Source: Flavobacterium sp. SH_e (GTDB lineage Bacteria; Bacteroidota; Bacteroidia; Flavobacteriales; Flavobacteriaceae). Taken from it: a DNA stretch of 64,000 nucleotides. Positions 33,924 to 43,509 of the stretch are shown here, piece after piece (the stretch's first letter is position 1; every line of letters begins with the position of its first letter). The position numbers and the translations under genes were made by a program. The DNA lies in assembly GCF_025717045.1 (NCBI RefSeq), contig NZ_JAOVZN010000008.1, forward strand, positions 409,519-473,518. The letters run 5' to 3'. Under the pieces are notes generated by a model, which saw nothing but the letters and a program-made list of their open reading frames with translations, was not told the origin of the DNA and did not search any database.

Positions 33924-34709
33924 TCACGCCACAACACATTCCATATTTTTTTCTTCCATAATCTGCATATCGATTATTTTTTGAGCAACAGTTCCTCTTT
34001 CAAATAAACGAATGAATTTGAAAACGGCACTTACAAAATATCCAGGATTTGAAACCAAACGAGCGATTTCTGTTATTCGCTTGTCTCTTAATTGTGTGCA
34101 GACTTCTCTTACATCTTCTGGAACTGCTACAAATTCGTTGGCAAATTTCCATGCACCGTTTCTTGCAGTTTCCATGCTGAAATCTATAAAAAAGTTATCT
34201 ATTTTGCCTGTAAGTTTTAGAATCCACGTAAGTGTTGGCCAAATCTTGATCAAGCATTTTTCGACACCGCCAACGAGATTGCTCAAAATGAAGTTTATTT
34301 TATCGAAATCCGCTTTTAAATCTTCGATATCTTCGATTGTACTGACTTCTGCCGAGGCAATTCCTAAATCAAGATTAATATGCGCATTGATTCCAAGAAG
34401 CAAATGCTGTAGAACTATCGGCCAGAACTTTTCGGCTTGTTCAAAAGCAAATGCCCAACATTCAGACGGTTTTTCTTTGGCTTGATATTGATAATAAGCT
34501 TTTAAATATCTATTGGCAAAAATAACATCCAGTTTTTCCATTCGTTCGCCATTTTGAAAAGAACCAGCATGAATACCTTCTTTTACTCTTACCGTAACTT
34601 CGCGATATAAAATGGCAAATAAACCTAAATTGCTCTGGTCTATTTTTGATTTTTCTATTATTTCATCCAATAACAAAATTACTTCGTCTATAGTTTCTGC
34701 TTGTTTCAT
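33924..34709 (-). CDS. DUF5995 family protein
   Basis: This is a 261-aa, mostly helical soluble protein. The segment LLLGINAHINLDLGIA (about residues 102-117), the upstream AFEQAEKFWPIVLQH, and the downstream NGAWKFANE together match the DUF5995 pattern, in which two conserved His may sit in the helical core. No function is assigned to the family. It is a single minus-strand gene. The call rests on motif memory and is moderately firm. Confidence 0.7.
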   Translation of the reverse strand: MKQAETIDEVILLLDEIIEKSKIDQSNLGLFAILYREVTVRVKEGIHAGSFQNGERMEKLDVIFANRYLKAYYQYQAKEKPSECWAFAFEQAEKFWPIVLQHLLLGINAHINLDLGIASAEVSTIEDIEDLKADFDKINFILSNLVGGVEKCLIKIWPTLTWILKLTGKIDNFFIDFSMETARNGAWKFANEFVAVPEDVREVCTQLRDKRITEIARLVSNPGYFVSAVFKFIRLFERGTVAQKIIDMQIMEEKNMECVVA

Positions 34710-34918
34710 ACTCGTTTACAATGGGTTATAATTAAATTGAGAAGAACTAATTTAATTATTTTAAGCTTTCGATTAACGTCATTTTTGATGCGTATCTACT
34801 ATTTTTTCGTAATGAAAAAATTCTATCTTTAACCGAAAAATTTATTCATTATTTCTTTCGATCGCGAAAGTCTTTGAATCTTAAATAGCAACCCCATTTA
34901 AAATCATTTGTAATTTTT

Positions 34919-35653
34919 ATGATGTCATTACCTCTGCTTATTTTTGCTGGATTTATAGCATTAGTTCTTTACGTTGTACATCAAGCCACAAAAAAGTCTC
35001 CTAAATTTTTAAAACAAGAGAAAGTACAAATGGAAGAAAAAGTCAACACTTTAAAGAAAGATATCATAACTTGGAATGATGGTTCTTTAAGAGAGATTAC
35101 CAATGACATCGAATATTCTTATGTAAAAAGCATGTCTAGTGTACTGACAGGAGTTATTAAAGCAAGTGATAATTTGCCAAGTGTAGCTTTTCAGAGAATA
35201 GACAGGGGAATTTTTGTTAATAGCAGAATATTGGCAAGTTCTACCGATTTTAAAATCTATTGCGAATTTAAAAATGAAGAAAAACTTTTCTTTTTTAATG
35301 ATGTATATATTGGTAAAATAGTAAATCATTTTGATATTCTTGATGCAGCAAACAACCAAATTGGAAAATGCAATAGAATTTCTTCACAAAATCAAACTAG
35401 TTTTATAGTAACATTTCGTTTTGGAGAAGTCGCCGAAATTTGGAAAAATGAAGATCGAAAAGCTTTTATCAATAAATATAGATATCATTCAAAAGGCCAC
35501 GATCATTTTCGTTCAACACTTGAATATCGTGAACCGCAACCTCCTATTAAATTAATAAAATCGATTCGCACAACTGACGAAGAAGAATTAAAATGGATCA
35601 TTTCTCTAACCATATTTGAAGCCACTTATTATGGTTTTAGTTTCGTTTCATAA
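34919..35653 (+). CDS. Membrane-anchored hypothetical protein
   Basis: This is a 244-aa protein with one N-terminal membrane helix (about residues 3-21) and a large soluble domain with alternating beta strands and polar loops. There is no lipobox and no enzyme motif. The first two codons are both ATG; either could start. It ends in a bidirectional terminator shared with the gene on the other strand. The function is unknown. Confidence 0.65.
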   Translation: MMSLPLLIFAGFIALVLYVVHQATKKSPKFLKQEKVQMEEKVNTLKKDIITWNDGSLREITNDIEYSYVKSMSSVLTGVIKASDNLPSVAFQRIDRGIFVNSRILASSTDFKIYCEFKNEEKLFFFNDVYIGKIVNHFDILDAANNQIGKCNRISSQNQTSFIVTFRFGEVAEIWKNEDRKAFINKYRYHSKGHDHFRSTLEYREPQPPIKLIKSIRTTDEEELKWIISLTIFEATYYGFSFVS

Positions 35654-35690
35654 AAAAATCCCGCAAGAAAACTTCTTACGGGATTTTTTT
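35652..35690. terminator. Bidirectional terminator
   Basis: The arms AAAAAAATCCCG and CGGGATTTTTTT flank a hairpin with an AAGAA/TTCTT inner stem. It serves the genes converging at 35653 and 35729. Confidence 0.85.
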
Positions 35691-35728
35691 AAAAACTGAT
35701 TTAAATTAGCGTTGAAGCTAACAAAATA

Positions 35729-36700
35729 CTATTTCGGCGCAAATCGATTATGATCGTATAGTTTTCTCTCTGTGATATAATGTAAAATAAGATTTTTGGT
35801 CTGATCGGCTGTTAAATCCTGATTATAGTTTTTTGCAACTACAACTCCCAGCCTGTTGATTTCATCATTTGATAGGTTCTCAAAATAAGAAAGTATTGTT
35901 TCTTTATTTTCCTGTTCGTTAATATCGAAATTTGGAATTGGCTCTGGCTGTACAGGAACTTCTTTCGTTTTACTTGAAACGCTTATTTTCTCTGCTTTTT
36001 CGGGTCTATTTTGCGGGAAATTTTTAGCAATCTTAGGTTCAGGCTCCGACGGCAAGTCAGCAGGATTCATTTTAGAAACTTCTTTTAAGATATATCCTAA
36101 AACCGCAACCAAAACAATTTTTGGCAAAAACCCAATGATATCACTATTGATAAATTTTACCATTTGAAGAGCCGAAACAACTGCATAAACTATAAACGAA
36201 AAACCTAAGATTTTAAAGTAATCATTCAAAACAACATCAATTTTTCTGATGCGGTTTCCTAAAACAATATTAATCACCACCATTGTGACATTTGCAAGAA
36301 TTAACAGTATCGCACTAGAAAATGAACTTGAACCAAAAGAAGTTAATGCATTGACATCTCCAGCAGAAAAATAAACGGCAAGAGACTTAAAAAATATTAC
36401 GCCAACTGAATAAACTGCAATTGCTAATAAAATTAATGAGATAGTTATTAAAGAGTCCGCTTTTTTGTATTGAAGTGTCTTATTCAAAAAGACTTTAAAT
36501 ACAAAAAGAATTCCTATCCAGATTAAATTGCTGAAAACAGAAAATCCGTTGGCAGTTAAGCCATGAAACCAAGTTTGGTCAACATATAAAAAGTCTTTGT
36601 AAACTGAAAAGATCAGCATTAAACCTGCATAAATGAATGCGGCTAATGCAGCGATATTATAATATTTAGGTAAAGTTGTTTTTGGGGTAGAGTTACTCAT
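35729..36700 (-). CDS. Polytopic membrane protein with cytoplasmic tail
   Basis: This is a 323-aa protein with about six membrane helices between residues 16 and 205, followed by a Pro/Glu/Lys-rich linker and a helical C-terminal domain (about 265-323). The tail resembles a small adaptor or dimerisation region but shows no known motif. A TATTTTTG box lies on the minus strand before its start. It is probably a single-gene unit. No family was recognised. Confidence 0.68.
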   Translation of the reverse strand: MSNSTPKTTLPKYYNIAALAAFIYAGLMLIFSVYKDFLYVDQTWFHGLTANGFSVFSNLIWIGILFVFKVFLNKTLQYKKADSLITISLILLAIAVYSVGVIFFKSLAVYFSAGDVNALTSFGSSSFSSAILLILANVTMVVINIVLGNRIRKIDVVLNDYFKILGFSFIVYAVVSALQMVKFINSDIIGFLPKIVLVAVLGYILKEVSKMNPADLPSEPEPKIAKNFPQNRPEKAEKISVSSKTKEVPVQPEPIPNFDINEQENKETILSYFENLSNDEINRLGVVVAKNYNQDLTADQTKNLILHYITERKLYDHNRFAPK

Positions 36701-36742
36701 AAAATGGCTAGTTTATTAATTGGTGATTTGTGGTTATGGATT

Positions 36743-36750
36743 CAAAAATA
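36743..36750 (-). promoter_or_regulatory. Candidate -7 box of the 35729-36700 gene
   Basis: The minus strand reads TATTTTTG, a TAnnTTTG match about 43 bp before the start codon, with a TTG 14 bases further upstream. Confidence 0.45.
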
Positions 36751-36806
36751 TAAAAATATAATTACAATTCTATTGAACATTTTACGTATTTAAAGTTGTT
36801 GCAAAT

Positions 36807-36847
36807 AAAAAAATCCTGCAAGAAAATCACTTACAGGATGTTTTTTA
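36807..36847 (-). terminator. Terminator of the GreA/GreB-like gene
   Basis: The arms AAATCCTG and CAGGATG pair around an A-rich interior, with T-runs on both sides. It lies 20 bp after the stop codon of the minus-strand gene. Confidence 0.7.
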
Positions 36848-36867
36848 TAAACTGAAAATAAGAAGTA

Positions 36868-37245
36868 TTAAGCTACTTCTACTACTTTTAAGATTTCTAG
36901 TTTTAGATTGCCTTTTTTTGCTGGCCATTCGACAAGATCGCCTTCTTTGTAACCTACCATTGCAATACCTTCGTCAGAAAGAATTGAAATTTTGTTTTTG
37001 CTGACTTTTGCTTTTTCTGGGCCAACTAGAAGAATTGTTTTTTCTTCATTTTTCATGTGGTCTTTATAAGTTACTTTTCTATTTACTGAAACGACATCTT
37101 CTGGAAGATTTTTTCTTAATACTTGAGTAGCATGTTTTAACTCATTCAATAAAAGCTCTTCTTCTTCTGGAGTAACTTTTTTTCTTCTTACGTGATATTT
37201 AATTAAATCGTATGTTCCTGTTGTTAAAATTATATTTTGTGACAT
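36868..37245 (-). CDS. GreA/GreB-family transcription factor (short, Rnk-like)
   Basis: The chosen product is 125 aa. The C-terminal half is the FKBP-like domain of Gre factors (about residues 55-125), with the typical ISILSDEGIAMVGYKEGDLV strand-turn region. The N-terminal half is too short for the full coiled-coil finger, so the protein is closer to Rnk-like factors that bind RNA polymerase without the catalytic acidic tip. The frame continues 29 codons upstream to another ATG, but that extension is unlike the family and the ATG at 37245 (MSQNIILTTGTYDLIK) gives the usual length. Confidence 0.75.
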   Translation of the reverse strand: MSQNIILTTGTYDLIKYHVRRKKVTPEEEELLLNELKHATQVLRKNLPEDVVSVNRKVTYKDHMKNEEKTILLVGPEKAKVSKNKISILSDEGIAMVGYKEGDLVEWPAKKGNLKLEILKVVEVA

Positions 37246-37384
37246 GACTTTCTTGTTTGCTTCACCCTTTTCTAAAACATGACTCAACTCTACACTGAAC
37301 AGCGCGCAAAACGGCATATTCAATGATATCATATCCTGAATAAAAATGAGATTAAATAAATAAAAATTGTATGTAAAAAAGATC

Positions 37385-37407
37385 CCCTGTCTAGAGTTGT
37401 GACAGGG
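37385..37407 (-). promoter_or_regulatory. Terminator-like leader hairpin before the GreA/GreB-like gene
   Basis: On the minus strand, CCCTGTC and GACAGGG pair around a nine-base loop and are followed by GATC and a run of T. It lies about 140 bp before the GreA/GreB-like start codon with no gene upstream on that strand. It could be an attenuator or a small-RNA terminator. I see no coding sequence in the rest of the 37246-37721 gap. Confidence 0.45.
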
Positions 37408-37721
37408 CCAAAGTAATAAACTCCTTTGAGCTTTTTAAGAAAGTATCATCATGCAAATACAATAATGTGCAAATTAAGCACATTAAACAGCTGTTTACTA
37501 AATAAATATTTGCGGTGATCATTATAACATCAAATTATTTTAGCAATATACAACTTTTTCTTACAAAAAAAAATATTGTTTTTAAACACTCTGTGTCTTT
37601 TATTATATCTAATTGGATAAAAAAAACAAGAATTAAATGACAAAAAAATCTAAAAAGCAGTCTTCTTAATTCTTAACATTTGCTATCTTGCTCTCCTAAA
37701 AACTTTCTATTCCTTAAAAAC

Positions 37722-38564
37722 ATGAAATCAAAATTACCTGCTTTATTATTTGTTTTAAGTATTTTTTTATTCAGTTGCAGTTCAGATTCTGACACTAATT
37801 CAGAAGATCTAGATGTTAAATACATGAAAGCTTATAAGACTGACACTCCCGAATATCCTGGAGATTACGATTCTTTTTATGAATACAGCAATGGTTATCT
37901 AACAAAAGGAAAAGGTTATAATTTGTTTTCTGGAACATTTACGTATGATAGCTCTGGAAAACTAATAAGCAGGCAAGTGTATGATCAAGAATATACTTTT
38001 GAGTATGATAGTAAAAACAGATTAATAAAACAGTCACGAACGGGATCGCCAGACAATATTACTTTGAAATACGACAACAATAAAATAACTATTACAAACT
38101 CATACAATTACGAATCGGCTGAACACTACGATCAAATTTCTGAGCTTTATCTAGATAACAAACAGCGCATTATCAAATACAGAAATTTATCACCAACAAC
38201 AGATTATACTTTTATGGTACAGGAATATTTGTATGATGACAACAATAATATTACTCAAATAACATTCAAAGAAAACAATTATAATTATGATGATTTTGTT
38301 GTGAAATATGTATACGATAATAAAAAAAATCCTTTCTATTATGCATTTAAAAAACTGTATAAAAGCATTTATTATCTAGAATGCAGAAACGGAATATCAA
38401 ATTACAAACATACTGGAATAACGCCAAACAATATGACAATTTACGGTACGTCTACCTATGCGCACCAATATGATAATGACGGATATCCCGTAAGCTGGCA
38501 CATGGTGTATGACAATAATGGCACTGTTCCAGCAACAGCAGATTATACGGTTGAGTATTATTAA
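37722..38564 (+). CDS. Lipoprotein with YD-like repeats
   Basis: This is a 280-aa lipoprotein: signal MKSKLPALLFVLSIFLFSC with lipid Cys at residue 19, then a Ser/Asp spacer. The mature part consists of short beta repeats of the form YDxxGKLISRxxYDxxYTFEYD, resembling the YD/Rhs-type strands common in secreted Bacteroidota lipoproteins. The longer frame starting at a TTG 42 bp upstream has no signal peptide and is not preferred. It is a single gene with no toxin domain, so no Rhs toxin is implied. Confidence 0.8.
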   Translation: MKSKLPALLFVLSIFLFSCSSDSDTNSEDLDVKYMKAYKTDTPEYPGDYDSFYEYSNGYLTKGKGYNLFSGTFTYDSSGKLISRQVYDQEYTFEYDSKNRLIKQSRTGSPDNITLKYDNNKITITNSYNYESAEHYDQISELYLDNKQRIIKYRNLSPTTDYTFMVQEYLYDDNNNITQITFKENNYNYDDFVVKYVYDNKKNPFYYAFKKLYKSIYYLECRNGISNYKHTGITPNNMTIYGTSTYAHQYDNDGYPVSWHMVYDNNGTVPATADYTVEYY

Positions 38565-38710
38565 TAAATATTTTAAATTCTACTTAAAATTAAAAACTTC
38601 GCTTCTTTTCGAGAAACAAAAAACAAAAGCGAAAAAAACTTAGAATCTTAGAATCTTAGTAACTCTTTTAAAAATTTCCTATTTTCGCCAGTCCAACTAG
38701 AAAAGAAAAA

Positions 38711-41020
38711 ATGAAGGTCTGTATTGCTGAGAAACCAAGTGTAGCGCGTGAAATTGCATCTGTTTTAGGTGCCAATACCAAGCACGATGGATATTATGAA
38801 GGCAATGGCTATGCTGTAACTTATACTTTCGGGCATTTATGTACCTTAAAAGAACCTAACGATTATAAACCGCACTGGAAAAGCTGGGATTTGAATAATC
38901 TTCCGATGCTTCCTGAAAAGTTTGAAACCAAAGTCGTTCAAAATTCGGGAATTCAGAAACAGTTTAAAATTATAAAAAGCCTTTTTGATAAAGCCGAAGT
39001 GGTTATAAACTGCGGGGATGCTGGACAAGAAGGAGAATTGATTCAGCGCTGGGTGATGAACGAAGCGCATTATAAAGGAGAAATTCAGCGTTTATGGATC
39101 TCGTCACTTACAACCGAAGCGATTAAAGAAGGTTTTGAAAACTTAAAACCCTCTTCTAATTATGATAATTTATTCTACGCTGGATTTTCCAGAGCTATTG
39201 GAGATTGGCTTTTAGGAATGAATGCAACACGTTTGTACACCGTAAAACATGGCGGTTACAAACAGGTTTTGTCTATCGGGCGTGTGCAGACGCCAACATT
39301 GGCGATGGTTGTGGATCGTTTTAGAGAAATCGAAAACTTTAAACCTCAGCCGTATTGGGAATTGCAGACTTTGTATAGAGAAACGCTTTTTAGTTATGAA
39401 GAAGGCCGTTTTTTAAACAAAGAAGATGGAGAAATTGTTGCAGCAAAAGTCAAAGAAAGTGATTTCGAAATTGTTTCTGTAGATAAAAAGAACGGGAACG
39501 AATATGCTCCAAAACTTTTTGATTTAACAGGTTTACAGGTTTATTGCAATCAGAAATTTGGATTTTCTGCCGAAGAAACATTGAAGATTGCACAGACTTT
39601 ATACGAGCAGAAAGTAATTACATATCCCAGAGTTGATACGACTTTTTTACCAGGGGATATTTATCCGAAAGTGTCTGGAATTCTGCAAAAATTAACCAAT
39701 TATGCCGAATTGACTCAGCCAATTTTAGGAAAAAAAATCAAGAAATCACCAAAGGTTTTTAACGATAAAAAAGTAACCGATCACCACGCAATTATCCCAA
39801 CGGGAGTTCAAAACAATCTGCCGCACAATCAGCAGCAGGTTTATGATATTATTACAAGACGTTTTATTGCCGTTTTTTATGATGATTGTTTGGTTGCAAA
39901 CACAACAGTTATTGGAAAAGCGGCCGATGTGACTTTTAAAGCAACTGGAAAAGAAATCTTGAAAAAAGGTTTCCGTGTTGTTTTTGAAGATCCGAATGCG
40001 AAAGAAAAAGAACCCGATTTACTGCCGAGTTTTACTGTGGGCGAAAAAGGTCCGCATGAACCTTCGTTTCTTCAAAAAGAAACCAAACCACCCAATCAGT
40101 TTACCGAAGCGACTTTATTGCGTGCAATGGAAACAGCTGGAAAACAGGTTGACGACGAAGATTTACGTGAATTGATGAAGGAAAACGGAATCGGTCGTCC
40201 GTCAACGCGTGCAAATATTATTGAAACGCTTTTCAAACGCCAATATATTGTTCGAAATAAAAAACAGGTTTTACCAACTTTAACGGGAATTCAATTGATT
40301 GATACGATTCAAAACGAATTGGTAAAATCAGCCGAACTTACTGGAACTTGGGAAAAACAGCTGAAAGATATTGAGAAAGGAACTTTCACCGCCGCCGCAT
40401 TCATTAGAAACATGAAACGTATGGTTGAAGCTTTGGTTTATGAAGTACGAAGCGAAACTAAACACGCCAATATTTCGCATGCTGCAACGGTTCAGAAACC
40501 GGTTGTAAAAGCAGAAAAAGAAAAAAAGAAAGCTTCTGGAATTTCGGCAGAAAAATGTCCGAAATGTCAAAAAGGAAATATACTAAAAGGAAAATCGGCT
40601 TTTGGATGCAGCGAATACAAATCGGGTTGTGATTTTGTGCTACCGTTTGTCTTTCATGATAAAAAAATTACTGAAAGCCAATATTTACGATTGGTTCAGA
40701 AAGGTTCGACCGTAAACATTAAAGGTTTCAAAACCGATTCTGGAACTGTTGAAGGTTTAATTCGTTTTGAAGAAAACTACAAACTGAAATTAGAGCCAAA
40801 GAAAACGGATAAAAAAAACCAGCCAAAAGAAAGTTCAGATGCATTAGTTTGTCCGAAATGTAAAAAAGGAACAATTCTTAAAGGCAAAACTGCTTATGGC
40901 TGCGCTGAATACAAATCGGGCTGTGATTTCAAAGTGACTTTTGATGAAGTTCGAGCAAAATTAAAAGACCAAAAACCTACTAAGGAATTGGTTTATTCAA
41001 TTTTGAGTGCTAGCGTTTGA
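38711..41020 (+). CDS. topB: DNA topoisomerase III
   Basis: This is a type IA topoisomerase that relaxes and decatenates DNA by a single-strand break. The N-terminal TOPRIM domain opens MKVCIAEKPSVAREIASVLG and carries NCGDAGQEGELIQRW with the acidic metal-binding residues. The active Tyr is Tyr305 in ITYPRVDTTFL. The length is 769 aa. Two C-terminal zinc-ribbon-like repeats follow the core, each with CPKCxKGxILKGKxAxGCxEYKSGCDF (about residues 615-645 and 716-746). The call is firm. Confidence 0.95.
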   Translation: MKVCIAEKPSVAREIASVLGANTKHDGYYEGNGYAVTYTFGHLCTLKEPNDYKPHWKSWDLNNLPMLPEKFETKVVQNSGIQKQFKIIKSLFDKAEVVINCGDAGQEGELIQRWVMNEAHYKGEIQRLWISSLTTEAIKEGFENLKPSSNYDNLFYAGFSRAIGDWLLGMNATRLYTVKHGGYKQVLSIGRVQTPTLAMVVDRFREIENFKPQPYWELQTLYRETLFSYEEGRFLNKEDGEIVAAKVKESDFEIVSVDKKNGNEYAPKLFDLTGLQVYCNQKFGFSAEETLKIAQTLYEQKVITYPRVDTTFLPGDIYPKVSGILQKLTNYAELTQPILGKKIKKSPKVFNDKKVTDHHAIIPTGVQNNLPHNQQQVYDIITRRFIAVFYDDCLVANTTVIGKAADVTFKATGKEILKKGFRVVFEDPNAKEKEPDLLPSFTVGEKGPHEPSFLQKETKPPNQFTEATLLRAMETAGKQVDDEDLRELMKENGIGRPSTRANIIETLFKRQYIVRNKKQVLPTLTGIQLIDTIQNELVKSAELTGTWEKQLKDIEKGTFTAAAFIRNMKRMVEALVYEVRSETKHANISHAATVQKPVVKAEKEKKKASGISAEKCPKCQKGNILKGKSAFGCSEYKSGCDFVLPFVFHDKKITESQYLRLVQKGSTVNIKGFKTDSGTVEGLIRFEENYKLKLEPKKTDKKNQPKESSDALVCPKCKKGTILKGKTAYGCAEYKSGCDFKVTFDEVRAKLKDQKPTKELVYSILSASV

Positions 41021-41055
41021 TTTTTTTGCCACAGATTAAAAGGATTAAAAAAAGA

Positions 41056-41138
41056 TTTTATTTCACGCAGATTTAATTTGATTTATTATTAAATCTGCGT
41101 AATCTGCTTAAATCTTTTTAAATCTGCGTGAAATAAAA
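41056..41138. repeat. Palindromic repeat with 21-bp perfect arms
   Basis: TTTTATTTCACGCAGATTTAA (41056-41076) is the exact reverse complement of 41118-41138; a further inner pair involves AATCTGCGTAATCTGC. It is another intergenic repeat family. Confidence 0.8.
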
Positions 41139-41209
41139 TTCGTGGAAATTTGTGCAATTTGTGGCAAACATTTTTTTCATACATTAGTACTATCAAAAAT
41201 CTCATAAAT

Positions 41210-41686
41210 ATGTTTCAGAAAATTACTCTTATCGCCCTTATCATAGCTTTTGTTTCTTGCCAGAAAAAAGAAACCGTTGAAAAAGACAAAATCAAAAAAG
41301 CCGACTGGTTAATTGGAAACTGGGAAAATACTTCTCCAGAAGGTGTTTTGTCTGAAAACTGGCAAAAGTTAAACGACAGTACTTTCAACGCTTCTTCTTA
41401 TTTTATTAAAGGAAAAGACACTCTGCATTTTGAAACTATTGTTTTGGCTCAATTAGGCGAAACACTAACTTACAAAGCAACTGTAAAAGGGCAAAACGAC
41501 GACAAACCTGTTTTCTTCCCTTCTACTTCTGAGACAGATCAAAAATTGGTTTTCGAAAATCCGAAACACGATTATCCTCAAAAAATCACTTATACAAAAG
41601 GTGCTAATAATACTTTAACCGCAGAGATTTCTGGGAATTTGAATGGAAAACCGAGTTCTGAGAAGTTTGTGATGACGAAGAAGTAA
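41210..41686 (+). CDS. DUF6265 family lipoprotein
   Basis: This is a 158-aa lipoprotein (MFQKITLIALIIAFVSC, lipid Cys at residue 17) followed by a small beta domain. The opening ADWLIGNWEN and the following LSENWQKLND match the DUF6265 pattern WLIGxW...E.W. A frame extends 20 codons upstream, but that part lies in a repeat, so the ATG at 41210 with its signal peptide is preferred. No function is assigned to the family. Confidence 0.8.
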   Translation: MFQKITLIALIIAFVSCQKKETVEKDKIKKADWLIGNWENTSPEGVLSENWQKLNDSTFNASSYFIKGKDTLHFETIVLAQLGETLTYKATVKGQNDDKPVFFPSTSETDQKLVFENPKHDYPQKITYTKGANNTLTAEISGNLNGKPSSEKFVMTKK

Positions 41687-41716
41687 ACTCAAATCTATCT
41701 AAAAAAATATGTTTGA

Positions 41717-42145
41717 ATGGAAGATAATGTAGTTCCTTTAAATGGTTTTGAAAGTTTTGATGGAATTGTTGATAAAATATCAATTGAATATAATTGTAAA
41801 AGCATCCTAATAACGATCAAACAATGGAATGGTGATGAAACACACAATCTTTCTCAATTAAATTTTAAAAATGTAATTTTTCAAAGCTTACCCGATATAT
41901 CTTCATTTAATCTTATTAATGAAATTATAAGAAGTAAAGATTCTATGTCTGTATTAAAGCAATTTGATGAATATTTAATTGATAATCCAACATTGTCAAT
42001 ACCAAATGCAAAAGACAACATTATTGATGATGTAAAAAAGGAATTAAATCTAGAATCTTATCTTTTGGTTTCTGGTTATTGCAAAGACTGGTTAATTATT
42101 TGTCAAGAAATGATTTTAAGCGAGTTTGAAAATTTACCCAAATAA
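41717..42145 (+). CDS. Hypothetical acidic protein
   Basis: This 142-aa soluble protein has a beta-rich first half (MEDNVVPLNGFESFDGIVDK) and a helical second half with a Cys pair (SGYCKDWLIICQEM). It has no signal peptide. Its size and charge resemble stand-alone immunity proteins, but there is no toxin nearby and no recognised family. It starts 30 bp after the DUF6265 gene and may be in the same transcript. Confidence 0.6.
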   Translation: MEDNVVPLNGFESFDGIVDKISIEYNCKSILITIKQWNGDETHNLSQLNFKNVIFQSLPDISSFNLINEIIRSKDSMSVLKQFDEYLIDNPTLSIPNAKDNIIDDVKKELNLESYLLVSGYCKDWLIICQEMILSEFENLPK

Positions 42146-42233
42146 TCCTTAATTATATTTTCAAAATAAACAGGTCACAGTAAAAGAAAAACTTAGAACC
42201 TCAGCATCTAAGAACCTTAGCAACTTAAAAAAA

Positions 42234-43394
42234 TCACTCATTCTCCCCGATTTTATTCACCATAAAAATCATCAGAATTCCGAGAAGCGCCATAATTAAG
42301 AACGCCCATTTCATACTTAGATATTCAGAAATAAAACCAACCATTGGCGGAACTAATAAAAATCCTAAATAACCAATTGTAGATATTGAAGTTAAGGCAG
42401 AACCACTGCTCAAGTTTGAAGATCTTCCGGCAATGCTAAACACTAACGGAACAACGCAAGAAACCCCAAATCCGATTAAAACATAACCGAAAATAGTTGG
42501 ATACGCATAAGGCAAAATAAAACAAACTCCAAAACCAGCTGTGATTAATATACCGCTATAAAGGAGGATTTTTTTAGTTCCAAATTTCATTACGCCATAA
42601 TCTCCAAATATACGTCCTAACGTTACCGCCGAAGCAAAAAATACAAACGCTGCACTGGTTAATTTTGGAGAAGCTTTTAATATATTTTCGAAATAAATTC
42701 CGCTCCAATCATACATTGTATTTTCGCACGCCATAGAAACGAAACAAATCAGAGAAAATTTTATCAGATTCTTTTCTGGCATTGAGAAGAACTTCTTTTT
42801 CACTGGAACAGGTTCATTATGAATACTCATCGGATAAAAGCAAGCCGTTAGCGCCAGCATAAAAATACTTACTCCCAACAAATGATGCGATGGTGCAATT
42901 TTCTGTGTTACCATTACATACCCTAATCCCGCTCCCGAAAAAACAGCTATACTCCAAACGGCATGAAAACGTGTTATAATCGATTTTGGATATAATTTCT
43001 GCACTTCCAGAGATTGTGCGTTTATAGATAAATTAAAAATATTTCGAGAAGCTCCAAAGAATAAAAGTATGATGACCAACTGCCAAACAAATGCTGCCAA
43101 ACCTGGCAAAGACAGTGCAATATTGAACATAACTGCGCCAAGAAGCATTATATAACGGCTGCTGTATTTATTCAATAACTTTCCTGTAAAAGGCATTGTA
43201 AGCATTAAACCTATCGGAAAAGCAAATAAAACTGCCCCAAATTCGGCTTCAGATAAATGCAGTTGGGCTTGTATGTGTGGAATTCGCGAAACCCACGAAG
43301 AATATCCAAAACCAGAAAGGAAGAAAAAAACAGTATTGGCAATACGGTATCCTTTTGGCGTATTTTGAATCTTTTTAAAGAATGGTAAAATCAT
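42234..43394 (-). CDS. MFS transporter
   Basis: This is a 386-aa member of the major facilitator superfamily with twelve membrane helices. The motif after helix 2 reads GKLLNKYSSRYI, a loose form of the MFS A-motif, and the N-terminal GFGYSSWVSRIPHIQAQLHLSEAEFG is typical of the YbjJ-like group. Such proteins often export or import small metabolites; the substrate is unknown. A consensus -7 box precedes the start. It is a single gene divergent from the TonB receptor unit. Confidence 0.88.
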   Translation of the reverse strand: MILPFFKKIQNTPKGYRIANTVFFFLSGFGYSSWVSRIPHIQAQLHLSEAEFGAVLFAFPIGLMLTMPFTGKLLNKYSSRYIMLLGAVMFNIALSLPGLAAFVWQLVIILLFFGASRNIFNLSINAQSLEVQKLYPKSIITRFHAVWSIAVFSGAGLGYVMVTQKIAPSHHLLGVSIFMLALTACFYPMSIHNEPVPVKKKFFSMPEKNLIKFSLICFVSMACENTMYDWSGIYFENILKASPKLTSAAFVFFASAVTLGRIFGDYGVMKFGTKKILLYSGILITAGFGVCFILPYAYPTIFGYVLIGFGVSCVVPLVFSIAGRSSNLSSGSALTSISTIGYLGFLLVPPMVGFISEYLSMKWAFLIMALLGILMIFMVNKIGENE

Positions 43395-43413
43395 GAAGTC
43401 ATTTTTCAGACTG

Positions 43414-43421
43414 CAAAATTA
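43414..43421 (-). promoter_or_regulatory. Candidate -7 box of the MFS transporter gene
   Basis: The minus strand reads TAATTTTG, an exact TAnnTTTG match 20 bp before the start codon. Confidence 0.5.
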
Positions 43422-43509
43422 AGGCTTTAAAACTTTATCTCGCTAAAACATCAACTAAGAATTTCATTTAATTATTTCAATAATCAACATTTAACAATTT
43501 CAAAACTAA

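Noticed and set aside
36868..37332. Longer start for the GreA/GreB-like gene
   Set aside because: The added 29 residues do not resemble the family and would exceed its usual length, so the ATG at 37245 is used.
37722..38564. Rhs/polymorphic toxin
   Set aside because: The YD-like strands are short, the protein is a lipoprotein of normal size, and no toxin domain or core-repeat cage is seen.
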